Assembly (NCBI GenBank): GCA_002748225.1
Contig: PDRU01000051.1
Location: forward strand, 1 to 37,018
Direction of reading: 5' to 3'
From: Spirochaetales bacterium
GTDB taxonomy: Bacteria > Spirochaetota > Spirochaetia > DSM-2461
DNA: 37,018 bases
The notes below the pieces were generated by a model that ran no database searches, was not told the origin of the DNA, and saw only the letters and a program-made list of their open reading frames with translations. This document shows, in pieces, positions 6,960 to 14,905 of the stretch. Numbering within the stretch: the stretch's first letter is position 1; each line of letters opens with the position of its first letter. The position numbers and the translations under genes are program-made.

Positions 6960-8519
6960 ATGAAATTACGCCTTTATTATATTACCGCTGTCTGCCTGAT
7001 GATTTCCCTGCTGCCTGCCTGCAGCAGGCGTCCCAGTTCGCCGCTTCCTGTAACAGGCGGTATTCTGACCCCCCGTACTCCGGCATCCTCTCAATCTTCA
7101 GACTCTTCCATGCAGTCTTCCGAGCTGGAAAGTCAGCCCGTGCTTCCCCTTGTCAATCCAGGCCCTGAATTCAGTATTGTTACCCTTTTTGACGCGAATC
7201 TTGATCTGGAACAGTCGGATGAACAGGTTATTATGGCCTTGCCGGTTGATGATACCGAAAAACCGCTGCAGCTGATGATTGCCTCTACCCATCCTCAAAA
7301 AAACACCTACGAGATTGTCTGGTCCAGTCCATTGAGTTCCCGCACCTTGACAGGTCTTTCCTTCCGGACAGACGATCTGACAGGTAACGGTCAGAAAGAC
7401 ATGATTATTACCGGATTTGATGATAAGGACCGTCACGTAACAGAAATTTTCGCGGCCCGCAACAAGAACAATCTGTCTTCTTTCAGAAGTGTATTTTCCC
7501 TTGTCGCGGACGGAAATATCGACATTATCAACCAGGACCGTTCCAGCGGCTACTGGAGCGGACAAGCTTCCGGAATTCCCTATCAGATAATGGTTCAGCA
7601 GACCGACCCGTCTGCTGAAAACAATATGGATATTCTTGAAACCCTCTGGACATGGGATTCCCGCAATTTCCGTTTTCAAAAATCAAAAACCCGGCAGGTT
7701 AAAGCCGATGTTATTCAGGAAGAACGCATTTCTCAGGTCTACAAGGGCGGAGCTGAAGTATATAAGGAGTACCTTCGGGGGGCCTGGTTTAAAGAGTCGG
7801 GCAACGGGTCTTATCAGGATATGGTTTATTTTGACCCTGAAGCAGACCAGATGATGTTTTTTGACGGAGAAATTCAGGAAGTTTTCAGCTGGGGAACCAG
7901 CCACCGCACCACGGCAAAAAGACTCTATACAAAAGTTTACAACCTTATAATTCCGGCCTTATTCGACAACGTCAACATTACCGCTGAAGCATGGGACCGT
8001 ATCTATCTGGACCGTGTTGTTACACCGGAAAAATGGGACGGAACTTACCGCCGTCTGGGCAGTGCTCTTCAAAACATTCTTGACTCTCAAAGCCGGCTGT
8101 CTCCGCTTGTTCAGAAAATACCCCTTTCAGGTGTGTGGAAAGGATTTGACGGCGAAGAAGTGGTTTTTACTCTGCCTGCGGTGGAATGGAAAACTCAGGA
8201 CAAGATCAGAACGGGTACGGCTTCCATATTTACAATGAACGGCGTGCAGGTATTCCAGGTGCGTTTTATCAAGAAAAACGGAGCGCCGGAAGAAACTGTT
8301 AACTGGATTATCCAGTTTCAGGAAGACAGGGACGATACACGCATTATCCGCAGCATTTCCATTACACCGGCCATACTTCAGGCCACAGGCATACGTTCTA
8401 CCGGAGAAAACGCGCGGAGATTTGAACAGATTGAAATTATTTCACCCGGATCCGGTTCAGGAGCCGAATCTGAATCTGAAACCGAATCCGCATCTTCAGA
8501 TCAGAATGCAGAAGGCTAA
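6960..8519 (+). CDS. Large spirochaetal lipoprotein, unknown function
   Basis: A 519-aa lipoprotein with lipobox LLPAC (Cys21) followed by a Ser/Pro-rich linker. Residues about 50-150 contain calcium-loop-like segments (FDANLDLEQSDEQVIMA, DDLTGNGQKDMIITGFDDKD) that resemble FG-GAP/VCBS beta-propeller blades. The middle is rich in aromatics, and the tail is an acidic Ser/Glu repeat (AESESETESASS). It may belong to the treponemal pallilysin-related adhesin proteins, but I cannot confirm this and see no HExxH site. The ATG at 6960 gives a standard signal peptide but has no ribosome-binding site. A TTG at 6924 with AGGAG seven bases upstream is the alternative start and would overlap the DHH gene. 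The stop overlaps the convergent TPR-SPOR gene by four bases. Confidence 0.75.
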   Translation: MKLRLYYITAVCLMISLLPACSRRPSSPLPVTGGILTPRTPASSQSSDSSMQSSELESQPVLPLVNPGPEFSIVTLFDANLDLEQSDEQVIMALPVDDTEKPLQLMIASTHPQKNTYEIVWSSPLSSRTLTGLSFRTDDLTGNGQKDMIITGFDDKDRHVTEIFAARNKNNLSSFRSVFSLVADGNIDIINQDRSSGYWSGQASGIPYQIMVQQTDPSAENNMDILETLWTWDSRNFRFQKSKTRQVKADVIQEERISQVYKGGAEVYKEYLRGAWFKESGNGSYQDMVYFDPEADQMMFFDGEIQEVFSWGTSHRTTAKRLYTKVYNLIIPALFDNVNITAEAWDRIYLDRVVTPEKWDGTYRRLGSALQNILDSQSRLSPLVQKIPLSGVWKGFDGEEVVFTLPAVEWKTQDKIRTGTASIFTMNGVQVFQVRFIKKNGAPEETVNWIIQFQEDRDDTRIIRSISITPAILQATGIRSTGENARRFEQIEIISPGSGSGAESESETESASSDQNAEG

Positions 8520-9502
8520 GGTTTTTGGGCGGACTGCCACTCGGCAAGACGTTCAGCGGCATTCCCGTCGGAATTGTGAATAAAAACCCGCCATATACCA
8601 TCAGAATTATCCATCCAGGCCGTAAAACCGGCATTTTCCAGCTCTTCACGTAAAGCAGCGGCACCGGTTTGCTGAAGAAAAGCTCCCGCCTGTACAGGAT
8701 GCCCCTGAACCATTCGTGCCTGAAAGGACTCAAAGAACATGGGTGAAGCCCAGCGTTTTACCTGAGCATTGGCCAGGTAGGCGGCTACAGAATCCGGATA
8801 TTCCCCGGATAAAGCCGTTAAAGCCTTTTTGTAAACTTCAGCGGCTCCTGCCATTCGGCTGATGTCAAGCTGACTCAACAGCGGCAGAGGTGTCCGGCCT
8901 CCGGAGCGGCTGACAGCTTCATTCACCATTGCCAGAGCCTCGTCAGTTTTTCCCTGAAGGGCGGCGCACAAAGAAGTTAAAGCCATCAGTTCAACTCTTA
9001 AGACTGAATTGTTTGTTTTCTCTGAAAGAAGCAGGCCCTGAGTTTCAACACGTGAATACTGCCCCATGGAGAAACGGATTACCAGCGCCTTGAGCCTGCG
9101 GCGTTCGCTGTCAGCCGCGTTACCCAAAGCCGCGGCTTTTTCATAATGCGCCGTACTCTTCTCAAGCAGTCCTAAAGACGATTCCAAATCGGCCATTCGT
9201 TCATACGAAACGCCTCTGTCAGCTCCGGAAAGTTTTTCTGTGTGTGTTTCCAGAAATTCAAGCGCTTTAGAAGGAGCCGGACACAAGGAAACCGCGTGAA
9301 ACAGAACATCACGCATGGAATTAGAATGCGGGTTGGCATTCAGCCACTGACTGTACAAAGAAAGAGCCTCTTCACGGTTCCCCTGCGTCTCTTCATTCCG
9401 GGCTTTTTCAAGCAAAACAGAAGAGCTGTTCTGCGCACAGAGACTGACCGGCGCGCAGAAAATGAGCAGCAATATTGCAATGGGAATGAGCGCTCTACTC
9501 AC
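8516..9502 (-). CDS. Secreted TPR protein with C-terminal SPOR-like domain
   Basis: A 328-aa protein with a signal peptide (LIPIAILLLIFCAPVSLCAQ) and TPR-type helical pairs through residues 30-235 (SVLLEKARNEETQGNREEALSLYSQW at the start). The last 70 residues read VQAGAFLQQTGAAALREEL then GFTAWM and WRVFIH, the beta-alpha-beta pattern of a SPOR domain. SPOR domains bind denuded peptidoglycan at division sites. A septal or envelope role is therefore inferred. The start is GTG at 9502 with no strong ribosome-binding site, 15 bases after the LapA-like gene, so coupling is likely. Confidence 0.78.
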   Translation of the reverse strand: MSRALIPIAILLLIFCAPVSLCAQNSSSVLLEKARNEETQGNREEALSLYSQWLNANPHSNSMRDVLFHAVSLCPAPSKALEFLETHTEKLSGADRGVSYERMADLESSLGLLEKSTAHYEKAAALGNAADSERRRLKALVIRFSMGQYSRVETQGLLLSEKTNNSVLRVELMALTSLCAALQGKTDEALAMVNEAVSRSGGRTPLPLLSQLDISRMAGAAEVYKKALTALSGEYPDSVAAYLANAQVKRWASPMFFESFQARMVQGHPVQAGAFLQQTGAAALREELENAGFTAWMDNSDGIWRVFIHNSDGNAAERLAEWQSAQKP

Positions 9503-9517
9503 AGAGATGGAACAGCG

Positions 9518-9949
9518 TTACTTGCTGTCAGTTTCCGCTTTTTCCGGACTTTCCGAACTTCCCGGACTTTTGATGCTTTCGGCTGTTTTATTCTGTTTAT
9601 CCCGGCGGTTTTTCCGGCCCATAGTTCTCTGTTTTTTCTTGTCAGGAGTTTTCCTGGATGTATCCTGCGCTGTTTCTTTGGCCGCTTGAACCGCTTTTTC
9701 GGCTTTTTCCTCTGCGGCCTTTTGTTTTTTCTTTCCGCTTTTCTTAATCCACCGTTCTATAGAAAACGGAATGACGGAAAGGACACCGATCATATACATT
9801 ACAAAGAAACTGAGATATATGGGAACATCGGTAAAAGAGCCCTTTTCACCAAACCAGAGCCGTATATCAGAACTGTTATTGTGATTCATGAAAATAAATA
9901 AAATAACAATGAGAAGGGCAAAAATAAACGCAATCAGTTTTCCCGGCAT
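9518..9949 (-). CDS. LapA/DUF1049-like membrane protein
   Basis: A 143-aa protein with two membrane segments (residues about 5-20, KLIAFIFALLIVILFIFM, and about 45-65, FFVMYMIGVLSVIPFSI) joined by a short loop with the SSDIRLWFG strand typical of DUF1049/LapA. The remaining 75 residues form a highly charged Lys/Glu/Ala-rich, probably coiled or disordered, cytoplasmic tail. In Escherichia coli LapA is encoded with the TPR protein LapB, which controls LPS synthesis; here the partner gene downstream is a secreted TPR-SPOR protein. The ATG at 9949 has a perfect AGGAGG eight bases upstream; the longer frame to 10009 is not credible. Confidence 0.75.
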   Translation of the reverse strand: MPGKLIAFIFALLIVILFIFMNHNNSSDIRLWFGEKGSFTDVPIYLSFFVMYMIGVLSVIPFSIERWIKKSGKKKQKAAEEKAEKAVQAAKETAQDTSRKTPDKKKQRTMGRKNRRDKQNKTAESIKSPGSSESPEKAETDSK

Positions 9950-10082
9950 GGTGATTCCTCCTGAGCCGATGGTATAGAGAGATCTTAATAATACACAGAT
10001 CGGCTGCACTTTGAAAGATCCGCATAATCAAATACAGGATATGACAATATTGAAAGCCTCCGCCAAAGGACATTTCCAATGA

Positions 10083-10112
10083 TTGAAGTATTCAAAGCCG
10101 TTATGCTATCAT
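10083..10112 (+). promoter_or_regulatory. Candidate promoter of the barrel/lipoprotein pair
   Basis: TTGAAG (10083-10088) and TATCAT (10107-10112) are 18 bases apart, about 20 bases before the GTG start at 10134. The 184-base gap 9950-10133 separates divergent genes; the opposite strand has only a weak TATTAT at 9988-9993 for the LapA-like gene. Confidence 0.38.
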
Positions 10113-10133
10113 TTGTCCAAGTGAGGTGAATGA

Positions 10134-10775
10134 GTGATCCGGAAAGTAATGCTGTGTCTGTTGATTCTAACTGTTTCTGCGGCGGGTATGCTGTGGGCCG
10201 AAGATGCAGAACCTGATAATGGTTCTTTTACCCCTCAAATGCGGACAAATGACCGCTCAAAGGGCGATCAAACCTTCAATATTTCGGCCGGGATATTTAT
10301 TCCCCTCCCCGTTATGCTGCTGAATGACTGGCCCGCCAGCGGCTACAATGCCGGTGTTACATCATCCAAACTGGCGGTGGGCGGTGTGGGTTCTCTTGCC
10401 TATAATTTTCATATTACCGGTAATATTAAGGCCGGCCTGCAGCTGGCGGGAAGTTTTTCCAAAGATATCAACAAGAATTTCATGTACAGCATTCCCATAC
10501 TGATCAAGGGAGCCTACGAATTTCATCCCCACGGACGTATCAGTGTGCCCCTTTCCCTGGGACTGGGAATTAATATGACCTCCTATAAAGATAATTTTCT
10601 GGTTGACATGATTCTCAGGCCGGGAGCCGGAGTTTATTACGACTGGAGTTATGAATGGTCTTTCGGGCTGGACATTTCCTACTGGTTTGTTCCCCAGCTG
10701 AGTCCAAAATCAAAAGAACAGTGGAGCATCGGTAACTTTATGGATATTACCCTGGGTGCGGAGTATCACTTCTAA
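10134..10775 (+). CDS. Outer-membrane beta-barrel protein (TP0733/OmpW-like)
   Basis: A 213-aa protein with a signal peptide (cleavage near MLWA-EDAE). The mature part alternates short amphipathic strands: FNISAGIFIPLPVML, GGVGSLAYNFHI, IKAGLQLAGSF, ISVPLSLGLGINM, GAGVYYDWSYEWSFGLDISYWF and a terminal FMDITLGAEYHF ending in phenylalanine, the usual signal for barrel insertion. It resembles the small eight-stranded treponemal TP0733 family. The start is GTG at 10134 with an AGGTGA ribosome-binding site; an ATG at 10130 is out of frame. The stop overlaps the next start by one base (TAATG), so the two products are probably made together. Confidence 0.8.
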   Translation: MIRKVMLCLLILTVSAAGMLWAEDAEPDNGSFTPQMRTNDRSKGDQTFNISAGIFIPLPVMLLNDWPASGYNAGVTSSKLAVGGVGSLAYNFHITGNIKAGLQLAGSFSKDINKNFMYSIPILIKGAYEFHPHGRISVPLSLGLGINMTSYKDNFLVDMILRPGAGVYYDWSYEWSFGLDISYWFVPQLSPKSKEQWSIGNFMDITLGAEYHF

Positions 10776-12076
10776 TGATGAAAACAACACAACATTTAAA
10801 GCGTCTTTACCTTCTTTCTGTTACGGCTTTTCTGCTGATTCTGGCAGGATGTACAGGTCTTGGAATTTACGCCCAGATAGCTGTTTCCGAAAAAATTATC
10901 AGCGGGTATCTGCCCCAGGGCATCAGCCCGGGTAAGGTGTGTCATATTACCGGCGCGAACGTAGATAACTACGATTTCTTTTCCTCAAACACAGGACTGT
11001 GGGTAAGGAATATTACAGACAGAGACTCTGTAACAGAAAGCACCAAATGGAAAAGAGTCAGTCTGAACGGCTGGAATGCCGTGCAGTCAATGGACGCAAC
11101 AGATAATCATATTATTCTGACAATGGTACGGGTAAGCGGAGATACACATGAAGTGGGACTGTTTTATTTTGGCAGCGCCAATTTTAATCCAGCCACCCTC
11201 AGTGTGGATTTTCAGCAGATAAGCGGTACTAACTGGACAAACCCCTCTCATTACTACGTTGCCCGGGTATTTGTTCCCCGCAGCGCTTCTGACGATGTGT
11301 ATGTCAATGTTCTGCGGACCAACAAGCCGTTTGGAGAACCTGAAGTGGATTTTGTTGATTCCTCTCTCTACCATTTTTCCACTATTACCAGCGGAGCACT
11401 TCCTGCCGCGCTGGCCGGCAACTGGCCGGCCGCCCTTACCTCTCCGGTCCGCTATGTGGACAGCGCGGCCTCTGACGGAACTGCCACCCTGTTCTCAATA
11501 ATTAAAGATTCCAACAGTACCAGCGGCTCGTCAATCGTGAACAGCTCAGGCAATGCGGTAACAGCCGCGCAGGTTCAGGTTCCCGTTACCGGTCTGACAT
11601 ACATGACGGGACTCGGTACAGGTTCCGGCTGTTTTATCGGCGGAGGTACTGCGGCGGATTCAACGGGTGTCTACCCGGTTTACGCAACCCATAGCCTTTC
11701 TGCGGATAACTGGGTAAAAATTAACGGTTCCAGTTCCGATTTTCAGCTGGGCACTTTTCTGGATGTATCAACCACAACCGCCGGCAGCGGGAAGGTTCTG
11801 GCAGGTTCCCACAGTTTGAGCAGCAACAGCACAAACACTCCCGGTATTGGATATGCGGAAATAAATGTACCCGGCGGCAGTGATCCGGCAGCCTGGACAA
11901 TTTCCAGCAGTAATCTGACATTTGCCTATTCCAACAACTTTCTTGTCAGCGAACTGCATGAGGCATCCATTCAGGCAATGGCCATGCATGACGGCTATGT
12001 TTATGCCTCAACACGCGGCAAGGGTCTGTGGCACATTAACAGCGCAGTAAACAGCCCCAGCTGGATACAGGAATAA
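10775..12076 (+). CDS. Ser/Thr/Gly-rich lipoprotein, possible beta-propeller
   Basis: A 433-aa lipoprotein with lipobox LILAGC (Cys26). The body is rich in Ser, Thr, Gly and Asn and contains repeated blade-like segments ending in hydrophobic strands: NTGLWVRNIT near the start, GKVLAGSHSLSSN, and near the end DGYVYASTRGKGLWHI, a typical propeller-repeat ending. It resembles surface lipoproteins without a named family. It is coupled to the barrel gene (TAATG), which suggests that the two act together at the outer membrane. The stop abuts that of the convergent phosphoribosyltransferase gene with no gap and no visible terminator. Confidence 0.75.
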   Translation: MMKTTQHLKRLYLLSVTAFLLILAGCTGLGIYAQIAVSEKIISGYLPQGISPGKVCHITGANVDNYDFFSSNTGLWVRNITDRDSVTESTKWKRVSLNGWNAVQSMDATDNHIILTMVRVSGDTHEVGLFYFGSANFNPATLSVDFQQISGTNWTNPSHYYVARVFVPRSASDDVYVNVLRTNKPFGEPEVDFVDSSLYHFSTITSGALPAALAGNWPAALTSPVRYVDSAASDGTATLFSIIKDSNSTSGSSIVNSSGNAVTAAQVQVPVTGLTYMTGLGTGSGCFIGGGTAADSTGVYPVYATHSLSADNWVKINGSSSDFQLGTFLDVSTTTAGSGKVLAGSHSLSSNSTNTPGIGYAEINVPGGSDPAAWTISSSNLTFAYSNNFLVSELHEASIQAMAMHDGYVYASTRGKGLWHINSAVNSPSWIQE

Positions 12077-12694
12077 TCAGCGGCGGGAGAATTTTTTCAT
12101 CAGATCAAAAACTTCTTTCAGTTCAGGATCGCCTTCTGTATAGTATGTGGATATTTCTTCCGGAGTCAGTCCCTCCAGTTCATGACTCAGATAGTGAATC
12201 CATACATCATCCTGGGGTGTGGGAATGCTGAGTTTGCGCCACCAGTAGTCGGGCAGTATGGGCATGGGTTTCCGGAACGGAGCATCCTTGTAGTCGTGTA
12301 CGGCAATTTTAACATGTTCGCGCGGCAGGCCTTTCTCCAGAATACATTCAACCAGATGATTAATGGTTCTGCCGCTGTCAAAGACATCGTCCACAAACAG
12401 CACCCTGTCGCCGCTGCGCAGGTATTCTGGGTCATAAGTCCAGCCGTCTATACGGATTCTTCCGCTCTGCCGCAAGTCTGTATAGGAACGCGCAACCACG
12501 GCGGCGTAAAAAACCGGCCGGCGGTCCCGGGGATTAACCATTTTGAAGAATTCGCTGAAGACATTGCCCATGTAAGCTCCGCCCCTCAGAGGAACATAGA
12601 TTACATCCGGCATAAAACCGTCGTCATACACTCTTTTTGCCAGCTTCAGGGCATGATTCCGGACATCCTGATAAGGCAAAAATTCTTTAGTCAT
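12077..12694 (-). CDS. Phosphoribosyltransferase (Gpt/HPRT-like)
   Basis: A 205-aa type I PRTase fold protein. YVPLRGGAYM (near 33-42) is the pyrophosphate loop and VLFVDDVFDSGRTI (about 98-111) is the PRPP loop. The C-terminal part (YWWRKLSIPTPQDDVWIHY) provides the aromatic base-binding region seen in xanthine/hypoxanthine PRTases. The likely role is purine base salvage; the exact base is uncertain. The start is the ATG at 12694, which overlaps the end of the htrA gene by eight bases and has AAGG upstream; the ATG at 12718 is less likely. It is the last gene of the gapA array. Confidence 0.85.
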   Translation of the reverse strand: MTKEFLPYQDVRNHALKLAKRVYDDGFMPDVIYVPLRGGAYMGNVFSEFFKMVNPRDRRPVFYAAVVARSYTDLRQSGRIRIDGWTYDPEYLRSGDRVLFVDDVFDSGRTINHLVECILEKGLPREHVKIAVHDYKDAPFRKPMPILPDYWWRKLSIPTPQDDVWIHYLSHELEGLTPEEISTYYTEGDPELKEVFDLMKKFSRR

Positions 12695-14150
12695 TCGCGT
12701 TTCCTTTCCGTTCAGCAAGATTTACCATTTTACCATTGCGCCACACGCTGTAGGAAGGAAAATCTTTCCGAATTCGGGCAAGTTCCGTATAGAGGTCACG
12801 CAGCGAAGCTATGGAATGTCCGTTTACAGCCGTTATAAGATCACCGGCACGCAGATCAACCGCGTGCGCGGCCGTACGGGGATAAACTTCTGCTACAGCT
12901 ACGCCGGTAACGGTTTCCGGAATTTTCATGGCTTCGCGCACGTCTTCCAGAAGCGGTGCAGCCAGAAATCCGGGAAAGGCCCTGTTGTGCAGGGTTTTAA
13001 CAGACTCCTCATCCGTTCTTTTACCCATTATTACTGAAATACGCTTTTCACGCCCAAAACGGTTAACAGTCAAACGCGCTTTCTGCCCCGGCTGTTTTTC
13101 GCCGATACGGTAAATAAGTCCGTCAGAATCCGTTACAGGTTTATCATCCAGCACTGTTACCAGATCGCCCGGAAGCAGTCCGGCTTTATCCGCGGGAGAA
13201 CCTTTAAAAACCTGGTAGACCATGGCTCCTGTCCGTTCCGGATATCCCAGCGATTCGGCAGCCTCAGGCCCGAAGGTACCCAGGCTGACGCCCAGCCACC
13301 CGTAACGGACTTCTCCCGTGTTCAGCAGCTGTCTGACCGAACTCATTACGTTATTTATGGGTATGGCAAATCCAAGCCCTATGCTGCCCCTGTTGGGCGT
13401 TGTAATAAAGGTATTGATGCCTATAATTTCACCGCGGACATTAACCAAAGCTCCGCCGGAGTTACCCTGATTAATGGCAGTATCAGTCTGAATAAAATCG
13501 TTTATATTATTCCCCGGACCGCTTCTGCGCCCCAGAGCGCTGACAATACCCGAACTGACAGACTGTTCATACCCGTAGGGGCTGCCGAAAGCCAGCACCC
13601 AGTCGCCGACATACAGTTTATCGGAGTTGCCTATGGGAACAGGCTGCAGATTGGAATTTGGAAGCTGAAAACGCACCAGTGCAATATCTTTGCGTACATC
13701 CCGGCCAACAGTTTCAGCTTCTATGTGCTGTCCGTCAAACAGTTCTACCGAAATATGCTGCGCCTCACCTATAACATGGGCGTTTGTAACCACATAATGC
13801 CAGTTATCTTTTTTTTCAATCAGAACACCGGAGCCGAGTCCTTCACTGCGGAAAAAGCGGGGACCGCTGCTTTCTTCCGCAGGATCGCTGAAAAACTCGC
13901 TCCAGGGAATTCCGTTTTCACCGGTTTCCTGAGTAATGTTCTCTGAACGGACAGAAATTTCAACAATGGAGGGAAGAACAGCGGCACTCACCCTTCTGAA
14001 TGCTTCCTGAACCTCCAGCACAGAGGCCAGAGGCTGATCGGTTAAGGTTTCCTGAGCGTGAGCAGTTAAGGGGTATGAGCGGAAATAGACTGTTCCGCTT
14101 ACTGCAAGAGCAATCAGGGCGGCGGCTATAAGCTGATTTCTAAGATTCAT
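12687..14150 (-). CDS. htrA: HtrA/DegP-family periplasmic serine protease
   Basis: A 487-aa protein with an N-terminal signal or anchor segment (residues 8-23). The trypsin-like domain has the triad His125 (TNAHV), Asp155 (KDIALVRF) and Ser231 (GNSGGAL). Two PDZ domains follow, one near 285-375 (GWLGVSLG...GLLPGDLVTVLDDKPV) and one near 390-480 (AVDLRAGDLITAVNG). Such proteases degrade or refold damaged envelope proteins. The ATG shares one base with the stop of map (TAATG). Placement beside a parvulin foldase in the same array fits envelope protein quality control. Confidence 0.94.
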   Translation of the reverse strand: MNLRNQLIAAALIALAVSGTVYFRSYPLTAHAQETLTDQPLASVLEVQEAFRRVSAAVLPSIVEISVRSENITQETGENGIPWSEFFSDPAEESSGPRFFRSEGLGSGVLIEKKDNWHYVVTNAHVIGEAQHISVELFDGQHIEAETVGRDVRKDIALVRFQLPNSNLQPVPIGNSDKLYVGDWVLAFGSPYGYEQSVSSGIVSALGRRSGPGNNINDFIQTDTAINQGNSGGALVNVRGEIIGINTFITTPNRGSIGLGFAIPINNVMSSVRQLLNTGEVRYGWLGVSLGTFGPEAAESLGYPERTGAMVYQVFKGSPADKAGLLPGDLVTVLDDKPVTDSDGLIYRIGEKQPGQKARLTVNRFGREKRISVIMGKRTDEESVKTLHNRAFPGFLAAPLLEDVREAMKIPETVTGVAVAEVYPRTAAHAVDLRAGDLITAVNGHSIASLRDLYTELARIRKDFPSYSVWRNGKMVNLAERKGNAND

Positions 14151-14905
14151 TAATTGTCCCAGTTGGTGAGCACTTCCACTCCGCTGTCTGTAATAAGAAG
14201 AGTATGTTCAAAATGAGCACTTAAACTCCCGTCCGCGGTAACAACTGTCCAGTCATCCGACAGCACTTCCACTTCATCCGTCCCCGCGTTAATCATGGGT
14301 TCAACGGCCAGTATCATACCGCTTTTCATCCGCGGATTCATTCCCCGGGAAGGATAATAATTGGGTATCTGCGGATCTTCATGCAGCTCAAGACCTACAC
14401 CATGGCCGCAGTAGCTGTACACTATTCCGTAACCGTGGGGACTAACCACTTCTGTTACGGCTTTTCCAATATCCTTAATTCTGGCACCCGGTCCGCATAC
14501 CGAAATTGCCGCATACAGCGACTCCCGGGTTACATCCATAAGCTTCTGTGCTTCACTGCTGATGGAACCCACCGCGTATGTTTTACAGCTGTCGCTGTAG
14601 TAGCCGTCCAGTATAACACCAATGTCGCAGCCCACAATGTCGCCTTCCGAAAGAGGCTTCTGACTGGGTATGCCGTGAATAACCTGTTCGTTGACCGAAG
14701 TACATACCGAAGCCGGAAAACCGCCATATCCCAGGAAAGCCGGTTCACCTCCGCCGGCGCGGATAGTTTCTTCCACAAGGCGGTCAATATCGGCAGTGCT
14801 TACACCCGGAGCTATAAAACTGCCGATACGGGAAAACACAGAAGAGAGCAATTCCGCCGAACGGCGTATGCCGTCCTGCTGCTGAGCGTTTTTAATAATA
14901 ATCAT
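14150..14905 (-). CDS. map: Methionine aminopeptidase, type I
   Basis: A 251-aa cytosolic enzyme that removes the initiator methionine. The dimetal ligands are all visible: Asp94, Asp105, His168, Glu202 and Glu233. The substrate-contacting histidines are His77 (QVIHGIP) and His175. CGHGVGLELHEDP and LAVEPMI match the family. Length is standard and there is no zinc-finger extension. GAGGA lies seven bases before the ATG, which overlaps the stop of the upstream TPR-like gene by four bases. Confidence 0.96.
   Translation of the reverse strand: MIIIKNAQQQDGIRRSAELLSSVFSRIGSFIAPGVSTADIDRLVEETIRAGGGEPAFLGYGGFPASVCTSVNEQVIHGIPSQKPLSEGDIVGCDIGVILDGYYSDSCKTYAVGSISSEAQKLMDVTRESLYAAISVCGPGARIKDIGKAVTEVVSPHGYGIVYSYCGHGVGLELHEDPQIPNYYPSRGMNPRMKSGMILAVEPMINAGTDEVEVLSDDWTVVTADGSLSAHFEHTLLITDSGVEVLTNWDN

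Noticed and set aside
9242..9901. A 219-codon plus-strand frame
   Set aside because: It lies antisense to the TPR-SPOR and LapA-like genes, which have signal peptide, domains and ribosome-binding sites; its Phe/Arg-rich composition is typical of an antisense shadow.
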